Source: a virus
DNA: 61,225 nt
Direction: 5' to 3' (one strand)
Virus record (IMG/VR): IMGVR_UViG_3300043437_000207
Coordinates: 1 to 61,225 of that record
The number at the start of each line of letters is the position of its first letter. Position 1 is the first letter of the stretch. Of this stretch, positions 18,661-28,400 are shown piece after piece. A model generated the notes under the pieces. That model saw nothing but the letters and a program-made list of their open reading frames with translations, was not told where the DNA came from and made no database searches. A program made the position numbers and the translations under genes.

Positions 18661-21630
18661 ATGTTAAAGAAAGTAAGAATCAAAAGACTGCCGCAAGCAA
18701 AGACAGGCTTTCAAGTACAAGGTTCATTATATAATGACGTGCCTGCTATGGGTGGTGGAGCTGACTATAATGCTTATATAGGTGAACCAAAACTTCAAGC
18801 AAGTAAATACATTACTGCTGTTCCAAGAGAAGAAGCTAATCTAGAAGCTGAAGGAGGTGAAACTGTTTATGGTGACATCAATGGAGATGGAATGCCAGAA
18901 CATAAAACTATCAAAGGTCCAAGACACTCTGCAGGTGGTGTACCATTAAAGTTACCAGATGATACATTTATCTTCAGTGATACAAAATCAATGAAAGTAA
19001 AGGAGCCACAGTTCTTAGCTGTGTTTGGTAAAAAGAGTGGTTCCTATACTCCGGCTGATTTAGCTAAGCAGTATGACATTGAAAAATATAGAAAGATCTT
19101 ACAGGATCCTAACACAGATGCATTAGATAGAAAAACTGCAGAGTTAATGCTTAAGAACTATACTCTTAAGTTAGGAGCTCTTGCATTAGCTCAAGAATCT
19201 AAAAAAGGATTCCCTCAAGGAATACCAGCTGTTGCTAGACCTTATATGGAAGCAATGGGTATTAAAGATGAGGATGTGCTTCCTGATCAACAAATTACAG
19301 AGACTGTTAAACAGTTGGATCAACAAGCTTCCAATAATCAAAGAAGTGCAGATACTATGGCTTCACCTACTGAAGAACAAGATGAACAGTATGGTGATGA
19401 AGCTGAGGAAGCACAAATGATTAATAGTGACCGTCCTATTGCACAACCAGAACCAATGCAAGATGAGGCTGCTGGTATGATGCCTGATCAAATGGAAATG
19501 CAAACTGGAGGTGTAATGTCTCAAAACAAATCATTTGCTTTTCAAGATGGTGGTTGGATGCCAGAAGATATTGCTGTATTTACAGGATCAATGCCTGAAG
19601 CTGCATATGGTATGGCTATGGGTGCTAATCCACAAAATTACCAAGGACGTGAGAAAGAACTAAGAGGTGCTTCACGTTTCTTTGAAGAAGGTGGAAATTT
19701 ACCAAAAGCTCAAGAAGGTGTACAGGTTGATGTAACTGGTATGACTCAAGATCAAAAAGACAGAGCTTATTATGATGCTAGAATAGCTAATCCAGATAAG
19801 AAAATTACTGTTATTGAAAATGGTAAAAGCTTAGGTACATTAAAGTATTCAAAAGATAAAGCTACAGATGTTGAAGGTATTGACATGAAAACATTTGGTA
19901 CTGGTCCAAATGCTATTGCTGCAGCGGCTCAATACAAACTTCTTGAAAATAGTTTAAAAGATCCTGATGTTGCTAAAAAACTTTGTGAAGAAACTCAAGC
20001 TTCCTTAAAAGATCCTAGATCTTATGTAAGTAAATCTGGAGCTAAAGGTAAAACTTGGGAACAAAGAGGACATAAAATGCCTGAATGTCAAGAAGTTGTA
20101 AATCAATTTTTAACACATCAAAAAAGAAACTTATCTTTTATGGGTCAAAACATTGATCCGAAATTATTTACAGATAGTGGACAAGGTCTTGCCAGCGCAG
20201 AAGAAATCTTAAAAAGAAAAGCTATTAACCCTAAGACAGGTGCACCAGTAAAAGATTTAGAAGAAGCTAAAGCTGTTAAAGATTACATGCGTACTACTTA
20301 CGGTGGTGGACGTGCCGGATATAAAGATAAAGAAGGAAAAGTTATTGATGTTTCAATTGATGAAGTATCTGGTAAACTTGGTGTACCTTTAGATAAAGAT
20401 GAAAAGTCTAGAGCTTTACAACAAGCTACTTTCCATGGTTATACACACATGTCTGAGAATAGAAGTAAGTATGATAAAGATCTTCAGTATAAAACACGTA
20501 ACTTCTTAGGTAATCTCCAAGTAGGAGTTAATGATGAAGCTGGTATGTCTAATGGATTGTTTAGTACTAAAGGTGTACAGATTTCTCCTATTGATGATTT
20601 TTACATGCCTGAAAAAGGAACTTATGGTAATACTACTGCAGGTCAATTGGCCGGAGCAGGACTGGATAAATATGATATTGAAAATGTAGAAGCTAAAACT
20701 GATACAAAAAAACAAGAATGTCCATGTCAAACATCTACAGGAATAATCTATGTAGGTAGAGATCCTAATACAGGACAATGTAATCCATGTGAGGAAGATG
20801 TACCATATGATGTAAACAAGCCAGCTGAATGGTGGTTACAAGATACAATTAAAACTGCAGGAGCATTTGGAGATAGAATGGGACTTAAGAAATATATGCC
20901 GTGGGCCCCTAGGGTAGACCTAGAAACTCCGCGTCCTACTTTCTTGGATCCTACAAGAGAACTTGCTGCTAATGCAGAACAAGCAAACATTCAGACTCAA
21001 GGGTTAGCACAGTTTGCTGGACCACAAGCAATGTCTTCTAGAGCATCATCTATTCAAGGTCAAGCTAGTAAACAAGCAGCAGATACTTTATCTAGATATA
21101 ATAATGCTAATGTTAATCTTGCAAATCAATTTGAAGGGCAAGTAACAAACATTAGAAACCAAGAACAAGGAATGAATCAGGCGGCTGCTCAAAGAGTATA
21201 TGATCAGAATACAATAGCAAATCAACAGTTTGATAATGCTAAATTGGCTATGAGAAATAATTTGAGAAATCAGTATACTAATGCAATGACAAATAGATCT
21301 AAGACAGATGCTCTTAATCAATTGTATCCACAGTTTGCTGTAAGCCCAGGTACTGGTGGATTCATGCACTTTACTCAAGGACGTGAACTTACACGTGAAA
21401 AATCTAGTACAGAAAAGACATATGATCAATGGTTACAGTATTATAAAGACCAGGGTATGACTGAATCAGCAGCTGTTGATGCAGCTAAGAATGCATTTAA
21501 TTCTCAAGGTTCTACAACTACTTCTGATAATAAAAAAGAAATACTAAAACAACAGTACGATAAGAAAGGTGGTCAGATGAAAAAAGGAGGATTTACTTAT
21601 GGAGATATCACCTACCCATTTATTATGTAA
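18661..21630 (+). CDS. Capsid-cargo candidate with KVRIK start and KAQxG/QxGG motifs (989 aa)
   Basis: 989 residues. The N-terminus KVRIKRLPQAKTG parallels the preceding protein. A segment GPRHSAGGVPLKLPDD (~residues 94-109) looks like a conserved structural motif. Shared short motifs are M280-Q-T-G-G, F294-Q-D-G-G, P312-E-A-A-Y-G, then G344-G-N-L-P-K-A-Q-E-G353, and K-G-G-Q-M-K-K-G-G in the last 25 residues. Residues ~770-880 are Ala/Asn/Gln-rich helices (SSIQGQASKQAADTLSRY) likely to form a coiled coil. A CPCQ...CNPC cluster lies around residue 690. No enzyme was recognised. It is probably an internal virion protein like its neighbours. A weak hairpin and a homing endonuclease gene follow. 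Confidence 0.5.
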   Translation: MLKKVRIKRLPQAKTGFQVQGSLYNDVPAMGGGADYNAYIGEPKLQASKYITAVPREEANLEAEGGETVYGDINGDGMPEHKTIKGPRHSAGGVPLKLPDDTFIFSDTKSMKVKEPQFLAVFGKKSGSYTPADLAKQYDIEKYRKILQDPNTDALDRKTAELMLKNYTLKLGALALAQESKKGFPQGIPAVARPYMEAMGIKDEDVLPDQQITETVKQLDQQASNNQRSADTMASPTEEQDEQYGDEAEEAQMINSDRPIAQPEPMQDEAAGMMPDQMEMQTGGVMSQNKSFAFQDGGWMPEDIAVFTGSMPEAAYGMAMGANPQNYQGREKELRGASRFFEEGGNLPKAQEGVQVDVTGMTQDQKDRAYYDARIANPDKKITVIENGKSLGTLKYSKDKATDVEGIDMKTFGTGPNAIAAAAQYKLLENSLKDPDVAKKLCEETQASLKDPRSYVSKSGAKGKTWEQRGHKMPECQEVVNQFLTHQKRNLSFMGQNIDPKLFTDSGQGLASAEEILKRKAINPKTGAPVKDLEEAKAVKDYMRTTYGGGRAGYKDKEGKVIDVSIDEVSGKLGVPLDKDEKSRALQQATFHGYTHMSENRSKYDKDLQYKTRNFLGNLQVGVNDEAGMSNGLFSTKGVQISPIDDFYMPEKGTYGNTTAGQLAGAGLDKYDIENVEAKTDTKKQECPCQTSTGIIYVGRDPNTGQCNPCEEDVPYDVNKPAEWWLQDTIKTAGAFGDRMGLKKYMPWAPRVDLETPRPTFLDPTRELAANAEQANIQTQGLAQFAGPQAMSSRASSIQGQASKQAADTLSRYNNANVNLANQFEGQVTNIRNQEQGMNQAAAQRVYDQNTIANQQFDNAKLAMRNNLRNQYTNAMTNRSKTDALNQLYPQFAVSPGTGGFMHFTQGRELTREKSSTEKTYDQWLQYYKDQGMTESAAVDAAKNAFNSQGSTTTSDNKKEILKQQYDKKGGQMKKGGFTYGDITYPFIM

Positions 21631-21637
21631 ACTTTTG

Positions 21638-21652
21638 AAGTTTATTAAACTT
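21638..21652 (+). other. Short AT-rich hairpin upstream of the homing endonuclease
   Basis: AAGTTT (21638-21643) pairs with AAACTT (21647-21652) around an ATT loop, followed by a mixed A/T run rather than clean Ts. It could be a weak terminator or processing site in the 57-base gap before the endonuclease gene. Stem stability is low. Confidence 0.25.
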
Positions 21653-21687
21653 TAAAAATTTTAATATTTTTACATCAAAGATTAATT

Positions 21688-22323
21688 ATGGCAACGTATT
21701 TACAATCAATTTCTGGAATATATAAAATTACTAATCTAATTAGTAATAAGTTATATGTTGGATGTGCTTCTAATATAAGAACAAGAATAAATGATCATAT
21801 TTACAATTTAAGAAAAGGTACGCATTCAAATATATATTTGCAAAAAGCGTGGATCAAATATGGTGAGAAAAGTTTTGTTTTTGAAATAATTGAAAAATGT
21901 AGTGTTTTTGATTTACATGATAAAGAACATTATTGGGTTAATAAATTTAATTGTTTAGATAGATTAATTGGTTATAATCTAAAACCAACAGATCCTAATG
22001 GTTGCTCTATTCATTCAGAAGAAACAAAAGAAAAATTAAGACAAACTAATAAAGGTAAAAAGCCATCTGCTTTATGTATTCAAAAACTTAAAGAAAGAAC
22101 TTTATCAATAGAGCATAAAGAAATTTTAGAAAAGTCAAGAAAACTTGTAAACTTTAAAGAAATACATAGAATGAAAAGAGGTAAAAAAGTCTTAGATACC
22201 ACAACAGAAATTGTCTATAGTTCTTTATCTGAAGTATGTGAATTACTAAATATTAAAAAAAGTTCTTTAAGCCGAAAATTATCAGGTAAAAGAATTAATA
22301 AAACAACATTTAAATATATTTAA
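21688..22323 (+). CDS. GIY-YIG homing endonuclease with NUMOD DNA-binding repeats
   Basis: 211 residues. The catalytic GIY-YIG domain spans residues ~9-95: G10-I-Y, Y24-V-G, R31 and E80 within KEHYWVN. A NUMOD3-type segment (HSEETKEKLRQTNKGKK, ~112-130) and a C-terminal NUMOD1-like helix-turn-helix (VYSSLSEVCELLNIKKSSL, ending at 211) would bind the target site. It is free-standing: no intron or intein boundaries are seen and both neighbours are intact. Its first six residues, MATYLQ, equal the first six of the downstream 1048-aa protein, although most of the matching codons differ at synonymous positions. Only two bases separate its stop from the next start. This is a selfish insertion into the virion operon, and its natural target is probably the corresponding junction in relatives lacking it. 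Confidence 0.92.
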   Translation: MATYLQSISGIYKITNLISNKLYVGCASNIRTRINDHIYNLRKGTHSNIYLQKAWIKYGEKSFVFEIIEKCSVFDLHDKEHYWVNKFNCLDRLIGYNLKPTDPNGCSIHSEETKEKLRQTNKGKKPSALCIQKLKERTLSIEHKEILEKSRKLVNFKEIHRMKRGKKVLDTTTEIVYSSLSEVCELLNIKKSSLSRKLSGKRINKTTFKYI

Positions 22324-22325
22324 TT

Positions 22326-25300
22326 ATGGCTACTTATCTTCAGGGTGTTACAGATTATATACCAGATTATCAGCCGTTCCAACCGGACCTGAATTTCTAT
22401 GGTTCTGCCATGCAGACTAAGCAAACACAATATGATTCCAACTGGAAGTCATTGAATAATCTTTATGCAGATTTGCATAATGCTGATTTAACTCATGACT
22501 TAAATATTAAAAAGAAAGATGATGTTTTAAAACAAATTGACTTTAACTTAAAAAGAGTTACAGGATTAGATTTGTCTTTACAACAAAATGTTGATCAAGC
22601 TACTCAAGTATTCAGACCTTTCTATGAGGATAAATATTTGATGAAAGATATGGCTTGGACAAAAAATTATACATCTAAACTAAGTCATGCATTAAATCTT
22701 AAGAATTCTCAAGATGAAAAAATGCGCGGGCAATACTGGGATACTGGAATAAAAGACATGCAGTACCGCAGAGAAGAATTTAAAAATGCAACATTGGAGG
22801 AAACATTAAATATGGGTAATGCAAGTTATACACCATATGTTAATGCAATGGAAAAGTATTTAAAGCTTGCAAAAGAAACTGGTTTATCTATTGACATAAA
22901 AGATGTAGATGCTTCTGGAATGTACTTTGTTAGAGAAAAGAATGGAAAAGCTTTAATGTCTCCATTACAAAATCTATTTATGAGCGCGTATGCAAATGAT
23001 CCTGCCCTACAGGCCGTATATGCTACGCAATCCTATGTAAAAAGAAAAGACTATGCAGAACAATATGCTACTAAGTTTAATGGTAACAAAGATGAAGCTG
23101 AGAAAGAATACTTAAGAGACCAATACAAGTTCTTACAAAACTATACTGCTAGTAAAAAGATTGAATCAAAAGAAGCTGTTGATGTAAATAAGAATAAAGC
23201 AAAAGATGTAGAAAATGCTATTAATAATAATGATGCTGATATTTTTACAGAGTCTTATTTTGAAAGTTTGAACAAAGCATTGGCTATTGATGAGACAGTA
23301 GCTGATCATGCTGAAAAACTTGATAAAGATATTAATGGTGGTAAAAATAATACAATTGCTACATCAGGTGTTACAGGAGATCCTAATGCACTTGACTTTA
23401 GTAATATGGAACTTGCAAGATTAAAAGTAGATGCAGGTACCGCTTCTGTATTAGCAGAACAAGATATTCTAGGAGCTTCAGAAATTTATGCTTTTAAAGA
23501 TTATGTTTATGAAAAATCTGCTAATCCTGTAGGGTTAGAGAACATGAGACATCAGAATGCTCTTGCAAGAATTGACCATACTCATCAACTTAAAAAAGAT
23601 GAGATGAAGTTAAAAGCTGCATATGACTTAGAAAAAACTAGAATTGACCAGGGTCTTAAGAACGGTACAATCTGGTATGATAAAGAGGGAAAAATTCATG
23701 AAGATGATGGTTCTGCTTTTGGACTTACTTTAGGTTCACCATCAGGTTCATTTACAGATGAAATCAATGTATTAAAAGATAACTCTAATAGATACAATGA
23801 AACAATTTCTAATATGACAGGAACTTATATTGGAAATACTTTAACACGTCTTAAAAATCTTGCAGAAAACAATAAAATACAAGACAAAGATTTATGGAAT
23901 GCTCTTTCATGGTTAGACCCTAATAGTAAAGAAGCTGCCAAAAGATATGGTACTAAAAATGGTAAAGTACTTCTTGATAAATTATGGAACAAGTATCAAA
24001 ACAATAATGACAAGTTTATAATAGAATTTACTAAAACTAATCAAGTTGTTAAACTTAAAAAGTTTATGGATAATTGGGCAAATAAAAATACAGGTTACCG
24101 TATTGCTGATGATTATCATAATGATATTAGTGGAAAAGACATTGAAAAATATATACGTTATAGAGATCAAGCATCTATTATTGATAAAGCTAATCATGAT
24201 AAAATTAGTTCTAATATAATTAAAGCTCTTGACTCTGATGAAGGCTTTAGAAAATTAAATGCTGCTACAAAAGAAAAGCTTGTTGATATTTATATTAAAA
24301 ATTTAAAAAGCGGACGAGAACCTAACAAAGGCAAACAAGGCACTAAGTACTTTCAAGCAGGTAAAGAACGTGATGAAACTGAAGAAGAAGTTTTTTATCA
24401 ATTTCTGGATAAACAATTAGGATATGAAAAAGATTCAAAGCCTAGATATAATCCAACAATGTTTGATGTTGAAACAAACAGTGGTGAATTTACACCATAT
24501 ACTAGCGGTTTTGCAAAGAAAAGCGGTATTAAAATAGACAAGATGTATAAAATAATGTCAGAGTCATATCTTAAAACTATTAATCAAACAGGACCAGAGG
24601 GTCTTAAAAGTTATGCGGGTTTTGTAAAAACTAAAGGAGGAAGATACTCTCTTGGAACAAATGAGGTGACCGCTAAAAAAGTAATACTTTCAAATCCAAG
24701 TTTTGGTGGTTTTCAAGATTTTCAAGAAATAATGGCTGACATAAATAGAATTAGATTTAGTCAAGATCCGAGTAAGTATGCTGTAACATATGGTGGTTTA
24801 ACAGAAACAGCAGCAAAAGATAAAACATTAGATCCTTCTTTTACTAAAGCTATGTTAAGAGAGTTACAAATGTCTGCAGGTAAGAATAGTAAGGAAGGTA
24901 GTTTTATGATTGCTCGTTCAGCAATTGCTAGAGAAAAAGCAGATTTAGGTGCTGTTATCATCATTCCATCACAAGAGTTTTTAAAAAAATATATTAAGAC
25001 TGATGCTGGTGCAATTGATTGGGCTAAGATAAAAGAAATTAAAGCTAATGGTATTAGTTTTATTGCTCCAAGACAACAATGGACAAATAACTTTTTTCAA
25101 GAAAATGAACTTACAGCTACAGAACAAATTCTTAATGCTAAAGGAAAAATTGATTATGTACACGGGCAAGGAGCGGGTAGATACACAATGGAAAAAATAA
25201 AAAATGTACCAGGAGTAGATTATAGAATTTCTTACTCTACTAAAAGAATAAATGAATATGGTGATGTTGAAGAAATGTCTGATGCCTTACCACTTATGAG

Positions 25301-25472
25301 ATCTGGTAATAACATTGATAATAATGAATCTGCTATTTATGATAGGCTTCAAGAAATTGCTGTGCATAATGCACAAATGACTAAAAAATTTCAAAGAGAA
25401 GGTAATCAAGAAGCATTAGCAAAAATTAGAAAATCTTTTAAAATACCTCCTGTTGGTGGTTATCAATATTAA
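22326..25472 (+). CDS. Large internal virion protein candidate (1048 aa)
   Basis: 1048 residues, highly charged and mostly helical, with no recognised catalytic motif or membrane segment. The N-terminus (MATYLQGVTDYIPDYQPF) looks conserved, followed by long helical stretches (YDSNWKSLNNLYADLHNADL) and many Lys/Asn/Asp. It lies directly before the nuclease and RNA polymerase giants and after the homing endonuclease, separated by 2 and 5 bases. Proteins in this position in crAss-like phages are virion components delivered with the DNA, which is the inference here. The start is fixed by the shared leader TTAATTATGGC, which also precedes the endonuclease gene. Confidence 0.5.
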   Translation: MATYLQGVTDYIPDYQPFQPDLNFYGSAMQTKQTQYDSNWKSLNNLYADLHNADLTHDLNIKKKDDVLKQIDFNLKRVTGLDLSLQQNVDQATQVFRPFYEDKYLMKDMAWTKNYTSKLSHALNLKNSQDEKMRGQYWDTGIKDMQYRREEFKNATLEETLNMGNASYTPYVNAMEKYLKLAKETGLSIDIKDVDASGMYFVREKNGKALMSPLQNLFMSAYANDPALQAVYATQSYVKRKDYAEQYATKFNGNKDEAEKEYLRDQYKFLQNYTASKKIESKEAVDVNKNKAKDVENAINNNDADIFTESYFESLNKALAIDETVADHAEKLDKDINGGKNNTIATSGVTGDPNALDFSNMELARLKVDAGTASVLAEQDILGASEIYAFKDYVYEKSANPVGLENMRHQNALARIDHTHQLKKDEMKLKAAYDLEKTRIDQGLKNGTIWYDKEGKIHEDDGSAFGLTLGSPSGSFTDEINVLKDNSNRYNETISNMTGTYIGNTLTRLKNLAENNKIQDKDLWNALSWLDPNSKEAAKRYGTKNGKVLLDKLWNKYQNNNDKFIIEFTKTNQVVKLKKFMDNWANKNTGYRIADDYHNDISGKDIEKYIRYRDQASIIDKANHDKISSNIIKALDSDEGFRKLNAATKEKLVDIYIKNLKSGREPNKGKQGTKYFQAGKERDETEEEVFYQFLDKQLGYEKDSKPRYNPTMFDVETNSGEFTPYTSGFAKKSGIKIDKMYKIMSESYLKTINQTGPEGLKSYAGFVKTKGGRYSLGTNEVTAKKVILSNPSFGGFQDFQEIMADINRIRFSQDPSKYAVTYGGLTETAAKDKTLDPSFTKAMLRELQMSAGKNSKEGSFMIARSAIAREKADLGAVIIIPSQEFLKKYIKTDAGAIDWAKIKEIKANGISFIAPRQQWTNNFFQENELTATEQILNAKGKIDYVHGQGAGRYTMEKIKNVPGVDYRISYSTKRINEYGDVEEMSDALPLMRSGNNIDNNESAIYDRLQEIAVHNAQMTKKFQREGNQEALAKIRKSFKIPPVGGYQY

Positions 25473-25477
25473 ACAAC

Positions 25478-28400
25478 ATGGCAGAAGAAACAAATGTACC
25501 AGATGAAGGAGTAAAAGATTTATCTCAAATGAGTGAATTTATTGCTCCAGCAGAAATTGGAGTTAATTTACATAAGTCAATGATTTCTCCAGCTTTAGAT
25601 ATTAATAAATATAATACAAAAGCTACTATAAGCAATCCGGCTTTAAGAATTAAAGATACAACAAAAGGTTCTGCTCCATATCATCCAAAAAAAATTACCT
25701 CTCCTAACTCTAAAGAATATGGAGGTTTAAAAGGAATCATGGATGATTTACGTGCAGAGTTATCTCAAAATGTAGATAAGAATGCATATAGTAAAATATA
25801 TGCATATGACTCTTCACCTAAAGGAGCACACAAAGCTAGATACAAAGGATATGGTCAAGAGACATATGATAAGATTGGATTTACTCCTGAAATAGATAAT
25901 GAAACTTGGTTCAATGCTAACACTACCATGTATGATGACTGGAAGCGTATGGCTACACAGGCTGCATGGCCTATGATGAAACTTGGTTTTATGAGTCCTA
26001 TCCATTCATACGGTAAACTTTTTGGACAAGCTGACATTGGTCAAGACTTAGCAGAGGCTAGAGACTATGAAGAATACAATGCTATTGGTTATTCCACTAA
26101 GGGTGGAATTGGTGGGTTCATGATTAACTTACAGAACTCAGCTGCATACTCAGTTGGTATACTTGCAGAGAGTGTAGTTGAAGGAGCTCTTATTGGTGCT
26201 GCAGTAGGGGCAGTAGGTGGAGAAGGTATCGGTGCTGCTCCAGGTGCAGTTATAGGAGGAGTTGTAGAAGGATTTGGAGCATTGTTAAAATTACCAGGTA
26301 CTCTATTTAATATGAGTAAGAATCTTGGTAAGATGACCATGAATCTTAAAAAGTTTGAAAAGATATCTGAAGTAAGAAACCTTTTTGGAAATGCTGGTAA
26401 ATCTATGGGTAACTTCGTAAACCCTATCAGCAATACTTCAGAGGCTGCAATGAAATATGTTTTTAAAAATCCTGATGATCTTAGTAACCTTGCAAGAAGT
26501 GCAAGAACTGTAGGAGCATTATGGCATGATGTAAAAAACATGAATGCTGCATTATCTGAAGGAAGACTTGAAGGCGGATTTACTGAACAAAGAGTTTTTG
26601 ATGAACTTTATAATAAGTACTATGAAAAGTATGGTGTAGCTCCAAGTGATGAGCTTCAAAAAGATATGCGTAAACAAGCAAAGGTAGCAGGTTATCAAAA
26701 CACTTGGAAGAATACTTTGCTTGTACACTATAGTAATAACATTGCTTTTCCATCTATTGCAAGAGCAGGTTTTATGAAAGGGCTTCCAACATTCAGCAAA
26801 ACAGTTGGTAAAGTTGGACCTTTTCAATTAGTATATGATCCAGCTAAAAAAGTTGCTTCTGAACTAGCCTATTCAGCTGAAAAAGTTTCTCTTAGAAATG
26901 CAGTAAAAGCATTTACTAAACCAGCAGCATATGGTAAGACAGCATTGAATTATTTCAAAGCTAACCTTGTAGAAGGTTTTCAAGAAACAGCACAGGATGT
27001 TTTATCAGATGCAACAGAGAATTATTACATAAATAGTTTTAAAAACAAAGACCGTCAAAATTTTGAATATTCTATGGCTACTCTTAACGGAGCCATGAAA
27101 AAACAAATTAGTGCACAAGGTCTTGAAACATTTGCTTCAGGTTTTGCAATGGGTTCTATCCTTGGAATTCCTGGAGGTGTCAAAGATTTTATGAGTGTTG
27201 GGTATAATAAGTATTTCAAACACCGTAATAACTATGATGAGTATATTCAAAAGAGACAAGATGAGGTTGATACAATTGTTGATGCATTAAACACAATGGA
27301 TAAAGGAGCCAAAAACTTTTTTGATCCAAGACTTACTAACTATACAACACAAATGCTTGCTGGTAAAGTTGCTGATGATCCTGAAGGCGCTACAACTAAA
27401 GAAGCAAAAGATACTAGCTTTGCAGCTTTTCAATCTGCTGTAAGAACATCTTTAAGAACAGGAACATTTGATATGTTTCTTAAGAACTATGAAGGATACA
27501 AACAAGCTACTCCAGAAGAGTTAGAACAAGCATGGAGATTGCAACCAGGACAAGGTCAAAAAGCTCTATTGAATATTGATAAGTCTATTGCTAATGCTAA
27601 AACAATTGCTGCTAGATGGCAGTATACTAAAAATAAATTTCCACATGTTGTAAATCCTGCAAACTTTAAGGATGATACTCCGGAGAAAGAAATGGCTGAA
27701 GTGTATAATGAAGCCTACCTTGCAGGTATTGACAATTTAGTATTCATGGGATCTGCATTTGACAATAATGCTGAAAGGTTAGATCAGATGTATAGTAAAT
27801 TATCATCTATTCCTGTAATACAAAATTCAAGATTTTCAGAGATTGCAACTATTACTGATCCTGCAAGATTGACTAAGGAAATAGCAATGCTCCGCACAGA
27901 GATTGAACTTTCTAAAAATGCTGCAACACCAGAAGCTAAAGAACAATATGAAAAACAAAAAGATCTTCTTGATAAATTAACAAGTTTTCAGAAAGAACAA
28001 TCAGGTGTTACTGTAGATTTCTTTAAAAGAATCATGAATGCTCAGAAAACTATCATGCAAACTGAGGGTATTTCTGCTAATGAGGCACAAGTCAAAGCTG
28101 TTGACCAGGTTACAAAAGAATTTGAAGATGAAGGATTACATCCTTTTGAAAGTTATAAAACAAGTTTTAGAGATTTGTTAGATACTCTTGCAGGTTCAGA
28201 AGAAAATAAAGCAAACCTTGGTAGACAATTAGATGATGCCGGAGGATTTGATGATATTTTTGAAATACTGGCTGATACACATCTTCTTAGAGATGAGAAC
28301 ATGCGTCTTAATAAATTCATAAATGTTCTTAATAGTCCACAAGATTTCTATGAACATGTTCAAAGAAACTTTGAATGGATGAAGAAGCTGTATAATAACA

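Noticed and set aside
21631-22325. Group I intron carrying the GIY-YIG gene
   Set aside because: Both flanking genes are complete with their own starts and stops, and no conserved intron core was seen in the 57 bases upstream or 2 bases downstream.
26089-26541. 150-codon minus-strand frame opposite the 2271-aa gene
   Set aside because: It is antisense to the Gly/Ala-rich membrane segment, has low-complexity Pro/Ala/Thr composition and no coding context.
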